A stretch of 64,000 bases of DNA from Bacteroidia bacterium (GCA_025454875.1 JALONP010000002.1:122206-186205); one strand, 5' to 3'. Numbered from the stretch's first letter, positions 25,405-35,091 are shown. Notes: generated by a model not told the origin, from the sequence alone. Numbers and translations: made by a program.

Positions 25405-26879
25405 CAAAAACCCAACTCTTCAATTAATGCTTTCCGCCACAATGAATCCATATTGTTATTTCCATTCAGGCGGTTTAATGGAACTGTGGTGAAAATCATA
25501 TCCGTTTTACCTGTGCTTAACCGGATACGTTTGCTCATTATATTCGAAAGGCCTGTCCATGGTTGGCTTCCGCTCGTACTTTGTGCTAATAAATTTGCAG
25601 TGCACAAAGTATCGTAACCAAATGTTCCTGATGGTGATGTAAAGGTAATAAATGGCCGCGCATTGGATATAATTGATGTTGCCTTTAATATTGGCCATCC
25701 AGATCCTGCCGTTGCATTAGGTTGCACGGTTTCATTAATATTCATACGCAACGTAACGCCAATAGGAGGAACCACCAACTGTTGCACTGGCGTAAAGCTA
25801 AAAAAGTTGGAAAAAGGATCAAAATCAGTAGGCATTTCAACCAATAAAAATAAGGTTCCACCATTTTGGAAATAAGAAGGGGTAACCAATTGTGCCAAGC
25901 CTAATGTACTGTTTGGATCATCACTGTACCAAATCATTTTTTTGTAAAGCTCCAACACTTTAACAATGGTAAACACATCAGAAGGCAACTGCGTTGGTAT
26001 ATCGTTTATGATATCAAAAGTGTTGTAAGGAGCGCCAAGGGCATTGAGCTGGTTTACATAAAACGTTTGAACCGAAAGTTTGGCAGCACGGTAATCATTA
26101 ATCATTAAAAAATCACTCACTGGTTTGCGTATCAACTGAGAGTCTACTGCCCAAGCACTTGTTGCTCCCACTCTATCTACAGCTCGTATATAAACGGTAT
26201 TGGTTTGGTTATATACTATACCCGAAAGCAATTGCGGTTGCGGAGTTGTACGTGAATTGATATAAACCTGAAAATTTGTATCGACCTCGTTGCCAACCCT
26301 TGTTGCTACAAAGCTAGCAGCAAGTGTATTACCTGGCATTGCATAAGGCGTTTTGTTTGTATCGTTAAATACGATTTCAATTCGCTGAATATCCAATAAT
26401 CCATCTACATCATTTGGTGCAAATACATACCTGAACGCAGGTAAACTTGACACTTTGCGTCCTGCACTAAAATCGAATGCAATGGTTGGTGCCGTATTTT
26501 TGACGGGAAAAACCATGATGGCAGGAGTTGGATCTTTTTGGTCTAAATTATCAACCGCTCTAACATAAATGGGTAAATTACCACTCTGCACTCCTAATGG
26601 CAGCGATAATAAATAAACACCTTGTTGGTTGGTAGTGAACGACCATGTTTGGCCATTATCTATAGATACTTCATAGCCTTTAATAAAGCCTGTAGCCGAC
26701 TCTCCCCACCAACTAGCTACAACGGTGGTTGTAAGCAAATTATTTGAATCTCTTCTAACCGAATCAACCAATGTGTAGGTTTCAGGAAACAGTTGCACAT
26801 TGCGGTCGCCCTCAAAATCTTTACGGCAAGAAACCACAAAAATGAGCAAGCACAAAACGCTAAAAATAGATACACGCAT
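25404..26879 (-). CDS. Lipoprotein with fibronectin/Ig-like repeats, unknown function
   Basis: 491 residues. A lipoprotein signal ends FVVSC with Cys18 as the lipid site. The following part shows beta-rich repeats of fibronectin-like type (GYEVSIDNGQTWSFT; IYVRAVDNLDQKDPTP; VYIRAVDRVGATSAWAVDS). The C-terminal half (about 280-491) contains alternating beta/alpha segments (DFLMINDYRAAK...) that suggest a Rossmann-like glycosyl-hydrolase accessory or ThuA-like fold, but I cannot name it. It would sit at the cell surface or outer membrane. It is the first gene before purN in a coupled pair; no functional link to purine synthesis is apparent. Confidence 0.65.
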   Translation of the reverse strand: MRVSIFSVLCLLIFVVSCRKDFEGDRNVQLFPETYTLVDSVRRDSNNLLTTTVVASWWGESATGFIKGYEVSIDNGQTWSFTTNQQGVYLLSLPLGVQSGNLPIYVRAVDNLDQKDPTPAIMVFPVKNTAPTIAFDFSAGRKVSSLPAFRYVFAPNDVDGLLDIQRIEIVFNDTNKTPYAMPGNTLAASFVATRVGNEVDTNFQVYINSRTTPQPQLLSGIVYNQTNTVYIRAVDRVGATSAWAVDSQLIRKPVSDFLMINDYRAAKLSVQTFYVNQLNALGAPYNTFDIINDIPTQLPSDVFTIVKVLELYKKMIWYSDDPNSTLGLAQLVTPSYFQNGGTLFLLVEMPTDFDPFSNFFSFTPVQQLVVPPIGVTLRMNINETVQPNATAGSGWPILKATSIISNARPFITFTSPSGTFGYDTLCTANLLAQSTSGSQPWTGLSNIMSKRIRLSTGKTDMIFTTVPLNRLNGNNNMDSLWRKALIEELGF

Positions 26880-26934
26880 GTTGATGAATCAATTGAATTG
26901 CAAGTATACTGTTATGCCGTTAACTTACCATTAA

Positions 26935-27432
26935 TCATTGTAAAATGTGGCGCTTTAATTCCAACATTTTTAAGGCAGTTTCAGCCGCTTCTTTTCCTTT
27001 ATTACCATATTTCCCACCACTACGCTCAACAGCTTGTTTGAGTGTATCTGTTGTAAGTACACCGAAAACTGCTGGTTTTTTTGTTGTTAAACCAACCTGC
27101 ATGATTCCATGAGCACAGGCATCACAAATAAAATCAAAATGGCGTGTTTCTCCTTGTATTACACAACCCAGCGCAATCACGGCATCAATTTGCTTTTGTT
27201 GTGCAAGCCACATTGCAGCTTGAGGTAACTCATAAGCTCCTGGTACTGCATGCACCAGAATGTTTTTAGCCTTTAATCCTTGCTCTTTTAAAAACTGCAC
27301 GGCTCCATCACGCAAAGCATGAGTTATATCGCTGTTCCAGTCAGATACAACCACAGCAATGGTGCTTTTTTGAACGCTTTTGTCAACGGTAAAAGTAGCT
27401 GCCTGTTTGTCCTTCTTCAAATGTGTTGCCAT
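26935..27432 (-). CDS. ribH: 6,7-dimethyl-8-ribityllumazine synthase
   Basis: 165 residues. It forms the lumazine precursor of riboflavin. Signature parts: VVSDWNSDITHALRDGA, HAVPGAYELP (60-70 region), ALGCVIQGETRHFDF with the catalytic His98, and ERSGGKYGNKGKEAAETALKM. Normal length for the icosahedral enzyme. It lies 56 bp before the lipoprotein gene on the minus strand and is separated from the upstream TPR gene by a hairpin. Its product lumazine is also the reported antenna of PhrB-type photolyases such as the one at 14.2 kb. Confidence 0.96.
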   Translation of the reverse strand: MATHLKKDKQAATFTVDKSVQKSTIAVVVSDWNSDITHALRDGAVQFLKEQGLKAKNILVHAVPGAYELPQAAMWLAQQKQIDAVIALGCVIQGETRHFDFICDACAHGIMQVGLTTKKPAVFGVLTTDTLKQAVERSGGKYGNKGKEAAETALKMLELKRHILQ

Positions 27433-27453
27433 TTCTCAGAGTTGTTTTAATGA

Positions 27454-27479
27454 AAAAGCCGAAGGTTTACTTCGGCTTT
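27454..27479 (-). terminator. Hairpin terminator between TPR gene and ribH
   Basis: AAAGCCGAAG and CTTCGGCTTT pair around a 5-base loop; on the minus strand it is followed by T-run. It would end the TPR gene's transcript before ribH. Confidence 0.7.
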
Positions 27480-27502
27480 AGAGTGGTTAATTTTACCAAT
27501 GC

Positions 27503-28201
27503 TTATTTACCTTCTTTTAAGGCAGAAGCGCGTGCGATATATTTATCAATATCTTGTGCTTCTTGTGCCTCTGGATAGTCGTTTTTAATTTGGGTATAAA
27601 CGTTCACCGCTTCTTCATATTGTTGTTGTTCTTCCAATACCAATCCTGCCTTCTTCAAAAAAACAGGCGATGTAAGTTTGTTCTCATTCATGCTAGCCGC
27701 TTTTTTGTATTGCGAAACTGCACGATCCAAATTCCCAAGTTCAACATAAGCATCTCCTTTAGCTCCTTCGGCAAGCGGTGCCACAAGCTCATTTGTTGTG
27801 CTGAACTGATCAAGTGATGCAATTGCCTCTTCAAATTTACCAAGGCGTAAATTGCAGATTCCTGCGTAATAATGAGCCAAGTTTCCAACTTTAGTTCCAC
27901 TGTAAGCATCCGCTATTTCTGCAAAACCTTTAAATGAGGCATTGCCATTCAGGGCTAGGTTAAATGAATCGCGGTCAAAATATTTTTGAGCCATAAAAAT
28001 TTCAGCTTGCCCTTCTGTTTCTTTAGGAGCAAGATACCATTGCTTATAAGCAAAAAAACCAACAGCTATCGCTGCAATCACCAATAGTGAGGTATTGATA
28101 TTCTTGCGGTGCTTTGTATAAAAATCTTCTACTTTATGAGTGGTTTCTAAAATTGTTTGGTCAAGTTCCACTTGGCCTTTGTCTTGTTTTTTGTCTGTCA
28201 T
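27503..28201 (-). CDS. TPR-repeat membrane-anchored protein (YfgM/Bam-lipoprotein-like)
   Basis: 232 residues. Residues 1-38 are cytoplasmic and charged, one membrane helix spans about 39-57 (INTSLLVIAAIAVGFFAYKQWY), and tetratricopeptide repeats fill about 70-230 outside. This layout is that of the YfgM/TPR_21-type protein of Bacteroidota. E. coli YfgM works as a membrane-tethered chaperone-like factor at the Sec translocon; the same role here is only a suggestion. It follows the pdhA gene (35 bp) on the same strand. Confidence 0.8.
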   Translation of the reverse strand: MTDKKQDKGQVELDQTILETTHKVEDFYTKHRKNINTSLLVIAAIAVGFFAYKQWYLAPKETEGQAEIFMAQKYFDRDSFNLALNGNASFKGFAEIADAYSGTKVGNLAHYYAGICNLRLGKFEEAIASLDQFSTTNELVAPLAEGAKGDAYVELGNLDRAVSQYKKAASMNENKLTSPVFLKKAGLVLEEQQQYEEAVNVYTQIKNDYPEAQEAQDIDKYIARASALKEGK

Positions 28202-28236
28202 GTTCGTACTGCGCTGTATGCTTTGTAAATAGTGAA

Positions 28237-29232
28237 TTATTCAGTAATATATGGGTAATTAGGCTCTGCATACACATCGGTATACAATTCAGAACCATCA
28301 GGGTAAGGAGAGTTTTCGCTGAACTCAACTGCTTCTGCAACAATTCCTTCAATTTTTGCTTCAACCTCATCAAACCAAGCTTCTGCTGCAAATTTTTGCT
28401 TCAATATAGTGGCTTTTACCACTTCAATCGGGTCTTTCTTTTTATATTCTTCAACCTCTTCTTTGGTTCTGTATTTGGCAGGATCGCTCATAGAGTGCCC
28501 ACGGTAACGGTATGTACGAACATCAAGGTAGGTTGGACCTTCGCCTTTGCGCGCACGCTCAGCCGCTTCTGCTATTGCCTCGTGCACTGTTTCTGGATGC
28601 ATCCCATCAACCACAAAACTTGGCATATCATATCCCTTTCCAATGATTGACATATCAGGGGCGTTGGTTGTACGTTCAACCGAAGTTCCCATTGCATAAC
28701 CGTTGTTTTCACAAATAAAAATAACGGGCAACTTCCACAACATGGCCATGTTAAAAGTTTCGTGCAAAGCACCTTGACGGGCCGCCCCGTCTCCAAAACT
28801 GCAAATAGTTACTTGGTCTCCTCCTCTGTATTGATCTGCTAATGCAATGCCTGCACCTAAAGGAATTTGACCTCCCACAATTCCATGTCCACCAAAAAAG
28901 TTGTGCTCTTTGCTAAACATATGCATTGAACCTCCTTTTCCTTTACTGCATCCAGTGACCTTACCATACAACTCCGCCATCACTTCACGTGAGGGAATTC
29001 CCAGTGCAATGGCATGGGCGTGGTCACGGTAAGCAGTTATATGCCTGTCATCTTTACGTGTAGCACTTAATGTACCAGCCACAACAGCCTCTTGGCCAAT
29101 GTACAAGTGGCAAAATCCTTTTATTTTTTGTTGCCCATACAATTGAGCAGCCTTTTCTTCAAACCTGCGCATCAGCAACATTTGCTCATACCAGTTAAGG
29201 TAGGTTTCTTTGGTAAATTTAGTTTTAGCCAT
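28237..29232 (-). CDS. pdhA: Pyruvate dehydrogenase E1 component, alpha subunit
   Basis: 331 residues from the ATG at 29232; an upstream ATG lies in the promoter region. With a beta subunit it decarboxylates pyruvate using TPP. The TPP motif is complete: GDGAARQG...ENNGYAMG. The phosphorylation-loop-like region YRYRGHSMSDPAKYR is present as in E1 alpha enzymes. Other parts: RRFEEKAAQLYG, GQEAVVAG, FFGGHGIVGGQIPLGAG. The beta subunit is not adjacent, unlike in many bacteria. A good Bacteroidota promoter lies immediately upstream. Confidence 0.93.
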   Translation of the reverse strand: MAKTKFTKETYLNWYEQMLLMRRFEEKAAQLYGQQKIKGFCHLYIGQEAVVAGTLSATRKDDRHITAYRDHAHAIALGIPSREVMAELYGKVTGCSKGKGGSMHMFSKEHNFFGGHGIVGGQIPLGAGIALADQYRGGDQVTICSFGDGAARQGALHETFNMAMLWKLPVIFICENNGYAMGTSVERTTNAPDMSIIGKGYDMPSFVVDGMHPETVHEAIAEAAERARKGEGPTYLDVRTYRYRGHSMSDPAKYRTKEEVEEYKKKDPIEVVKATILKQKFAAEAWFDEVEAKIEGIVAEAVEFSENSPYPDGSELYTDVYAEPNYPYITE

Positions 29233-29249
29233 TTTGATAAAAAGTGTTG

Positions 29250-29279
29250 CAAAACTAACAAAATTTGGCACAGCACAAA
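29250..29279 (-). promoter_or_regulatory. Bacteroidota-type promoter of pdhA
   Basis: On the minus strand TTTG (29279-29276), 18-bp spacer, TAGTTTTG (29257-29250). The start codon is 18 bases downstream of the -7 box. Confidence 0.65.
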
Positions 29280-29508
29280 GCATTAAGTATTTAACTGATT
29301 TTGATATACTTATATAGCCAATTGCAAATTAAACTTCCGCTATTGAGTGGCCAAAAGCAGTACGTTTCCGCAATAAACAACAACTGCAGTTTGCTTTGCT
29401 CCCATTTTATGTATAATAAATATTGGTGTGCAGAGATGAGGGTTATATGCTGAAATGGTAAGAAAAATTGTCAAACGAAATCTCGATAGGTTAAGTACCA
29501 TTTACCCT

Positions 29509-29516
29509 TATTTTTG
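29509..29516 (+). promoter_or_regulatory. Possible -7 box of recF
   Basis: TATTTTTG ends 6 bases before the recF ATG. No matching -33 TTTG is seen at the proper distance. If used, the transcript would be almost leaderless. Confidence 0.3.
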
Positions 29517-29522
29517 CCAGCC

Positions 29523-30635
29523 ATGTTCCATTTGCAATCACTCCGCTTACATTACTTTAAAAACTACCAAGTGGCACAGCTCAATCTTTGCCCCGAGGTA
29601 AATTGTTTTGTTGGCAATAACGGAGCAGGCAAAACCAATATCCTTGATGCCATCTATTATTTCGCTTTCACCAAAAGCTACTTTGGCAACAACGATGCTC
29701 AACAAATTAAACAAGGTGAGTCGGATTATTTTTTTATTGAAGTACAAGTTGAAAAGGGCAGCGTTACCGAAAATGTGAGTATTGCTTATAAAGTGGGTGC
29801 AAAAAAAACAGTAAAAATAAACAATAACGAGCACCAGAAATTAGGGGATCATATTGGCTTGTACCCTTTGGTCATGATAGCCCCAAACGATATCTTGCTT
29901 ATCATTGAAGGAAGCGAAGAGCGCAGAAAGTTCATTGATGGTTTTATTGCCCAATGTGATAAGGCTTACTTGTTTAACTTGCTAGCCTATAATCGAATTT
30001 TAGACCAACGAAATAAACTGCTTAAAAAATGTGCCGAGTTAGGTAACACAGACCATACGTTATTGCAAACATACAACGAACAGCTTGTTCAATATGGAAC
30101 ATCCATTTACCAAACCCGTAAGCAATTTACCTCGCAGTTTGTTCCTGTGTTTCAAGAATACTATCAGTTAATTTCAGGTGGTTCGGAAAGTGTGTTCATA
30201 GATTACCTATCCGATTTAACTGCGCAACCTTACACCGACCTATTAGCTCAACAACAGGCAACTGATTTAGCAGCAATGCGAACAACCAAAGGCACGCACA
30301 AAGACGATTGGGTATTTTACATCAAAGGGCAATTGCTCAAAAAAATGGGATCGCAAGGGCAGCAAAAGTCTTTTATCATTGCTTTAAAACTTGCTCAATA
30401 CAGCTACTTAAAACAACAAACAGGGCTAGCACCATTGTTGTTGTTGGATGATATTTTTGAAAAACTAGATGAACAAAGGTTACAAACATTATTAAGCATG
30501 ATTGCCCACCACGATTTTGGGCAAATTTTTATTACAGATACCCATATCCAACGATTGCAAGCAGTATTCGAAACAATGCCCCAGGTAGCAGTAAAATTTT
30601 TTAATGTACAACTTGGCACAATAAGCGATATTTGA
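29523..30635 (+). CDS. recF: DNA replication and repair protein RecF
   Basis: 370 residues from the ATG at 29523 (a TTG at 29514 is less likely). RecF is an SMC-like ATPase that loads RecA at ssDNA gaps. Walker A is FVGNNGAGKTNI near residue 34, the signature motif is in KMGSQGQQKSF, and Walker B is LLLLDDIFEKLD followed by FITDTHI. It is followed after 4 bases by a DUF721 gene, a frequent recF neighbour. Confidence 0.95.
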   Translation: MFHLQSLRLHYFKNYQVAQLNLCPEVNCFVGNNGAGKTNILDAIYYFAFTKSYFGNNDAQQIKQGESDYFFIEVQVEKGSVTENVSIAYKVGAKKTVKINNNEHQKLGDHIGLYPLVMIAPNDILLIIEGSEERRKFIDGFIAQCDKAYLFNLLAYNRILDQRNKLLKKCAELGNTDHTLLQTYNEQLVQYGTSIYQTRKQFTSQFVPVFQEYYQLISGGSESVFIDYLSDLTAQPYTDLLAQQQATDLAAMRTTKGTHKDDWVFYIKGQLLKKMGSQGQQKSFIIALKLAQYSYLKQQTGLAPLLLLDDIFEKLDEQRLQTLLSMIAHHDFGQIFITDTHIQRLQAVFETMPQVAVKFFNVQLGTISDI

Positions 30636-30639
30636 GCAA

Positions 30640-30939
30640 ATGAAAAAACAGCGGCAAACCAACGAACAATCATTGAAAGAGGTAATAAGCGAATTGTTTG
30701 AGTCAAACCACATGAGCAGTAAACTCAAAGAAGCGCAACTCATTCAAAACTGGGAAACGCTGGTCGGAAAACTCATCGCTAAAAACACCCTTAAAATATT
30801 CATCCACCAACGCAAATTGCACTTGCATTTAGAGTCGGCCGCACTCCGAACAGAACTTACTTACTCCAAAAGTAAATTGATAGAAGTGATTAATACAGAT
30901 GCAGGCTGCCAATTAATTGATGATATTGTGATTAGATAA
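30640..30939 (+). CDS. DUF721/DciA-like protein
   Basis: 99 residues. The pattern WETLVGKLIAKNTLKIFIHQRKLHLHLESAALRTELTYSKSKL is that of DUF721, related to DciA, the replicative helicase loader of bacteria without DnaC. It lies 4 bp after recF, in one transcript. Bacteroidota members are short and consist of the single domain. A replication role is inferred from the family. Confidence 0.85.
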   Translation: MKKQRQTNEQSLKEVISELFESNHMSSKLKEAQLIQNWETLVGKLIAKNTLKIFIHQRKLHLHLESAALRTELTYSKSKLIEVINTDAGCQLIDDIVIR

Positions 30940-31000
30940 GGTTGGTTGCATTTTTCATCCTGCTTAACCTACCTTGCATGTCCTTAATACAATATAATAT

Positions 31001-32041
31001 ATGAAATGGATTCTGCTGCTGATGTTGCTTACAAATGGCTTGTTTACTTGGGCACAAACCAATACAGAACCCCATCTGGCCAATATCAAACAACTTACCT
31101 TTGGTGGTGATAATGCTGAAGCTTATTTTAGTCCTGATGGGAAAAAGGTTTGTTTTCAATCAAACAACCCACAATGGGGTTTGCAATGTGACCAAATTTT
31201 TTACATGGTGCTCGAAGAAGCGGAAGACAATACAACCTACCAACCTATGATGGTTAGCAATGGCAAAGGCCGCACCACATGCTCGTATTATATGCCTGAT
31301 GGTAAAAAAATTATTTACGCATCAACATTTAAAGGCAGCAACGAATGCCCACCTGAACCGGCAAAAGATGGCAAATATTTATGGGCCATTTACCCAACTT
31401 TTGATCTATTCATCACTGACGAAAAAGGAAAAACAACCAAACAACTTACTGATGTTCCTGGATACGATGCTGAAGCAACATTATCGCCCAAAGGAGATAA
31501 AATTGTATTCACTTCCACCCGCAATGGAGACTTGGATTTGTACATTATGGACATCGATGGTAAAAACATCAAGCAACTTACATTTGGTTTAGGTTATGAT
31601 GGTGGTGCATTTTTTTCACCTGATGGGAAACAGTTAGTATTTAGGGCTTCGCGACCACAAGGTGAAGATACGATAGCCTATAAAGAATTATTGGCTAAAG
31701 GCTTAGTTGCCCCAACAAACATGGAGCTTTATACAATTAATGCAGATGGAACAGGTTTGCGTCAAATAACCAATCTAGGCAAAGCCAATTGGGCCCCTTT
31801 TTTTCATCCCAATGGCAAACAAATTATTTTTTCAAGTAATCACCATTCGCCTCGAGGATACGATTTTCAGTTGTATGTAATCAATACAGACGGAACAGGG
31901 TTACAAAAAATAACAACCGAAAGTTTGTTTAATGCTTTTCCAATGTTTTCACCTGATGGCAAAAAACTCATTTTTTCTTCTAACAGGAACAATGGTGGCA
32001 CAAGGGATACCAACTTATTTATTGCCGATTGGATTGAATAG
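31001..32041 (+). CDS. Exported TolB-like beta-propeller protein (PD40 repeats)
   Basis: 346 residues. A signal peptide ends near LFTWAQ. About six PD40 repeats follow, with the repeating pattern FSPDGKKVCFQSN / LSPKGDKIVFTSTRNGDLDLYIMDIDG / FSPDGKQLVFRAS / FHPNGKQIIFSSN / FSPDGKKLIFSSNRN. In E. coli TolB uses the same fold with the Pal lipoprotein; Bacteroidota encode many unlinked propellers of this kind with unknown ligand. It is alone on the plus strand and convergent with the histidine kinase gene, whose stop is adjacent. Confidence 0.85.
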   Translation: MKWILLLMLLTNGLFTWAQTNTEPHLANIKQLTFGGDNAEAYFSPDGKKVCFQSNNPQWGLQCDQIFYMVLEEAEDNTTYQPMMVSNGKGRTTCSYYMPDGKKIIYASTFKGSNECPPEPAKDGKYLWAIYPTFDLFITDEKGKTTKQLTDVPGYDAEATLSPKGDKIVFTSTRNGDLDLYIMDIDGKNIKQLTFGLGYDGGAFFSPDGKQLVFRASRPQGEDTIAYKELLAKGLVAPTNMELYTINADGTGLRQITNLGKANWAPFFHPNGKQIIFSSNHHSPRGYDFQLYVINTDGTGLQKITTESLFNAFPMFSPDGKKLIFSSNRNNGGTRDTNLFIADWIE

Positions 32042-33199
32042 TTAGGCTTGTAAAACAATACGAAAGGTGGTTCCTTTATTTAACTCACTTTGTTTTACAA
32101 ATACTTTTCCTTTGTGGTAATCTTCTATAATGCGTTTGGCTAATGACAGTCCTAATCCCCAACCTCTTTTTTTGGTTGTATAACCTGGCTTAAATACGGT
32201 TTTGAGTTTCGATTTTGGAATACCTTTTCCAGTATCCGTAATATCAATTAGCACAGAATCACCTTGGCTTTTGGTTGTCATGGTAATGCTGCCAACTCCA
32301 TTCATGGCATCTATGGCATTTTTACAAATATTTTCAACCACCCATTCAAACAATGGAATATTCATCAATGCCGTTAACTCATCTTGATTGGAAATTAACG
32401 TGAATGATACTTTAGACGAAGTACGTAACTTTAAATAGTTGATACTTTCTTGCAGTACTTCATCCACCAAATGACTTTCGAGTTTAGGCTCTGAACCAAT
32501 TTTAGAAAAGCGTTCTGTAATAAGCTCAAGTCGTTTTACATCTTTTTCAAGCTCAACCAACAATTCCTCTTGCTTTGGTTTATCCGTTTCGCGCAGTAAG
32601 TTAATCCAGCCCATTAATGAAGATATGGGTGTACCCAATTGGTGCGCTGTTTCTTTGCTCATCCCAACCCAAACTTGATTTTGCTCTGCCCTACGCGAAA
32701 AACTAAAAGCCAAATAAGCAACTAAAATAAATATGCCAATAACGCTAAGTTGGTAATATGGATACTGCTTTAATTGGGTGAGAATAATGGAGTTTTTGTA
32801 ATATAAATAATTGTAACGCTTGTTTGCTTCATCATATAAAATGGGAATAGGTTCTTTGATATCCATCATTTGAATAAGCTGTTGGCGCAGGTACGTAGTG
32901 TCATTTGTTTTAGTAGAATCAAGATTCCGATGAGCAATGATCATACCCGCATCATCAACCAAAATTACCGGAATGGTTTCATTGTCTTTGATGATATCGA
33001 GTAAAAATCCAAAATCACCCTCTGTGCTCGCATTGATAAGTTGTTTGGTGGCATTAGCCCATAGCAATACTTTCTTCTCTTCTTCAACTGCAAGTTTTTG
33101 CACCAATTTTTGTGTGTACCAAAGTGAAAACAATCCGATACCAACCGCTACAGCAAGCAGTGTTCGTTTCCACCATATTTTCTGTTCATACAAACGCAT
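32042..33199 (-). CDS. Membrane sensor histidine kinase
   Basis: 385 residues from the ATG at 33199. One membrane helix lies at about 12-30, an extracytoplasmic domain of about 115 residues (VDDAGMIIAHRNLDS resembles a PAS/Cache-type strand pair), and a second helix at about 149-168. HisKA has His186 in KETAHQLGTPISSL, a variant of the usual H-E/D-L form (H-Q-L). The ATPase has ICKNAIDAM (N box), DTGKGIP (G1) and GWGLGLSLAKRI (G2). No response regulator is adjacent, so it is an orphan kinase. It is divergent from the cyclase-family gene with 42 bp between starts. Confidence 0.9.
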   Translation of the reverse strand: MRLYEQKIWWKRTLLAVAVGIGLFSLWYTQKLVQKLAVEEEKKVLLWANATKQLINASTEGDFGFLLDIIKDNETIPVILVDDAGMIIAHRNLDSTKTNDTTYLRQQLIQMMDIKEPIPILYDEANKRYNYLYYKNSIILTQLKQYPYYQLSVIGIFILVAYLAFSFSRRAEQNQVWVGMSKETAHQLGTPISSLMGWINLLRETDKPKQEELLVELEKDVKRLELITERFSKIGSEPKLESHLVDEVLQESINYLKLRTSSKVSFTLISNQDELTALMNIPLFEWVVENICKNAIDAMNGVGSITMTTKSQGDSVLIDITDTGKGIPKSKLKTVFKPGYTTKKRGWGLGLSLAKRIIEDYHKGKVFVKQSELNKGTTFRIVLQA

Positions 33200-33241
33200 A
33201 TTGCTCGAATATATACATATTTGCAACATATAAACGAACAG

Positions 33242-33973
33242 ATGCGCCTTATTATTGAGCACAACGGTAAAACTTTAGAAGCCAACCTGGCAAATCCAAT
33301 TTCAATTGCCATTCCTTTGCAATCAGGTAACAACAACCCAAATGCATTTGGTATTCAAGCTCCACAATTTACCCCTTACCAAAGTGGTGGATTTATTGGC
33401 AGTGTTTCTTTAGGCGGCAGTGTAAACTGCGAAAACTTATTGCTCAATGCTCATGGCAATGGAACACATACAGAATGTATTGGCCATATTACCAACGAAC
33501 GATTTACCATTAACCAAAGTTTAAAAACATATTTACTACCCGCACAAGTAGTATCTGTAAAACCCACTGATAATTGTATTCAATTAGACGCTATCCAAAA
33601 CCTATTGTTGCCAAATATTCAAGCATTGGTTATCCGTACATTGCCAAATACCAAAGATAAATTGCATTCTGTATACTCAGGGAACAACCCTCCTTACTTA
33701 AGCGTTGAGTTATGCGGTTGGTTAGCCCAACAAGGTATTGAACACCTATTGGTTGATTTGCCTTCAGTAGACCCTGAAATGGACGAAGGATTATTACAAG
33801 CGCACCATGCTTTTTGGCAGTATCCCTACCATCCGCGGGTAAATGCAACCATTACCGAAATGATTTATGTGCCTAATGAAATCGAAGATGGATTGTATAT
33901 TCTTCAACACCAAATAGCTCCCATCGAAAGTGATGCGAGCCCAAGTAAGCCCATTCTTTACCCACTTCAATAA
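33242..33973 (+). CDS. Cyclase-family hydrolase (kynurenine formamidase-like)
   Basis: 243 residues from the ATG at 33242. The metal motif HGNGTHTECIGHI is the HxGTHxDxxxH motif of the cyclase/KynB family, with Glu in place of the usual Asp. Downstream DLPSVDPEMDEG and HHAFW hold further conserved positions. KynB hydrolyses N-formylkynurenine, but the family also includes isatin hydrolase and others; no kynurenine genes are adjacent. It precedes the RluA-type gene by 9 bp. Confidence 0.82.
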   Translation: MRLIIEHNGKTLEANLANPISIAIPLQSGNNNPNAFGIQAPQFTPYQSGGFIGSVSLGGSVNCENLLLNAHGNGTHTECIGHITNERFTINQSLKTYLLPAQVVSVKPTDNCIQLDAIQNLLLPNIQALVIRTLPNTKDKLHSVYSGNNPPYLSVELCGWLAQQGIEHLLVDLPSVDPEMDEGLLQAHHAFWQYPYHPRVNATITEMIYVPNEIEDGLYILQHQIAPIESDASPSKPILYPLQ

Positions 33974-33982
33974 TAACTCACA

Positions 33983-35056
33983 ATGGTTGATTACACCGAA
34001 GAAGATTTTGACGAAAGTGATGAGTCCGCTGAACAAGAATTATACGAACACCATCGCATTATTGTAGATAAAGGCCAATCGATGCTGCGCATTGATAAGT
34101 TTTTAATGCACAGAATGCAAAACGCTAGCCGCACCAAAATACAAAATGCGGCTGATGCCGATTGTATTGTTGTAAATGGCAAGCCAGTAAAATCGAGCTA
34201 CAAGGTAAAACCGGGCGATCAAATTTCGATTGTATTACCACACCCACCAAAAGATACAGAAATTGTTCCTGAACCAATTCCGCTTGAAATTGTGTACGAA
34301 GATGAGTTCTTGTTACTGGTAAATAAACCGGCTGGAATGGTGGTTCACCCTGGTTACAACAATGTAACTGGTACGTTAGTAAATGCGTTAGCTTGGTATT
34401 TAAAAGACAGCGATTTTAGCAAACAAGGAAACATCAGACCTGGGCTTGTGCACCGCATTGATAAAAACACAAGTGGCTTATTGGTTGTGGCCAAAACTGA
34501 ATTGGCAATGACCCACTTAGCCAAACAGTTTTATGACCATTCAATCGACCGATCATACATGGCACTTTCATGGGGCGATTTTGAAGATGACCAAGGAACC
34601 GTAACTGGTTATATTGGAAGAAGCACCCGCGACCGAAAGGTATTTACCATGTATGATGAAGAAGAAAAAGGCAAATGGAGTGTTACACACTATAATGTTT
34701 TAGAACGCATGCATTATGTTACACTTATTGAATGCAAACTCGAAACCGGTCGTACGCACCAAATTCGCGTACACATGAAACATCTCGGACATCCGTTGTT
34801 TGCTGATGACACCTATGGAGGAGACAGGATTGTGAAAGGAACGACCTTTACCAAATACCGCCAATTTATTGATAATTGTTTTGCCTTGATGCCGCGGCAA
34901 GCATTGCATGCGCAATCACTTGGATTTACACATCCCATCACGGGTAAGAGGTTATTTTTTACTGCTCCATTACCTCCTGATTTTGGTGGTGTGTTAGACA
35001 AATGGAGAGCTTACCACCGTAATGTGGTGTTGAAACAAGCAGAAGAGGATTCGTAA
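33983..35056 (+). CDS. rluD: RluA-family 23S rRNA pseudouridine synthase (RluD-like)
   Basis: 357 residues. An acidic N-terminus, S4 RNA-binding domain at about 35-83 (IDKFLMHRMQNASRTKIQNA), then the synthase domain with HRIDKNTSGLLV, where Asp160 is the catalytic base. GRTHQIRVHMKHLGHPLFADDTYGG is intact. RluD modifies helix 69 of 23S rRNA; RluA-family paralogs look alike, so RluD is the most likely but not certain. It follows the cyclase-family gene closely and precedes two membrane-protein genes on the same strand. Confidence 0.9.
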   Translation: MVDYTEEDFDESDESAEQELYEHHRIIVDKGQSMLRIDKFLMHRMQNASRTKIQNAADADCIVVNGKPVKSSYKVKPGDQISIVLPHPPKDTEIVPEPIPLEIVYEDEFLLLVNKPAGMVVHPGYNNVTGTLVNALAWYLKDSDFSKQGNIRPGLVHRIDKNTSGLLVVAKTELAMTHLAKQFYDHSIDRSYMALSWGDFEDDQGTVTGYIGRSTRDRKVFTMYDEEEKGKWSVTHYNVLERMHYVTLIECKLETGRTHQIRVHMKHLGHPLFADDTYGGDRIVKGTTFTKYRQFIDNCFALMPRQALHAQSLGFTHPITGKRLFFTAPLPPDFGGVLDKWRAYHRNVVLKQAEEDS

Positions 35057-35091
35057 ATATTCAATTAATTCAAATACATTTGAGTTTGTAA

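Noticed and set aside
28114..28650. 178-codon plus-strand open frame
   Set aside because: It is fully antisense to the TPR gene and pdhA, both well supported, and has a composition of a shadow frame (Cys/Phe/Ile-rich).
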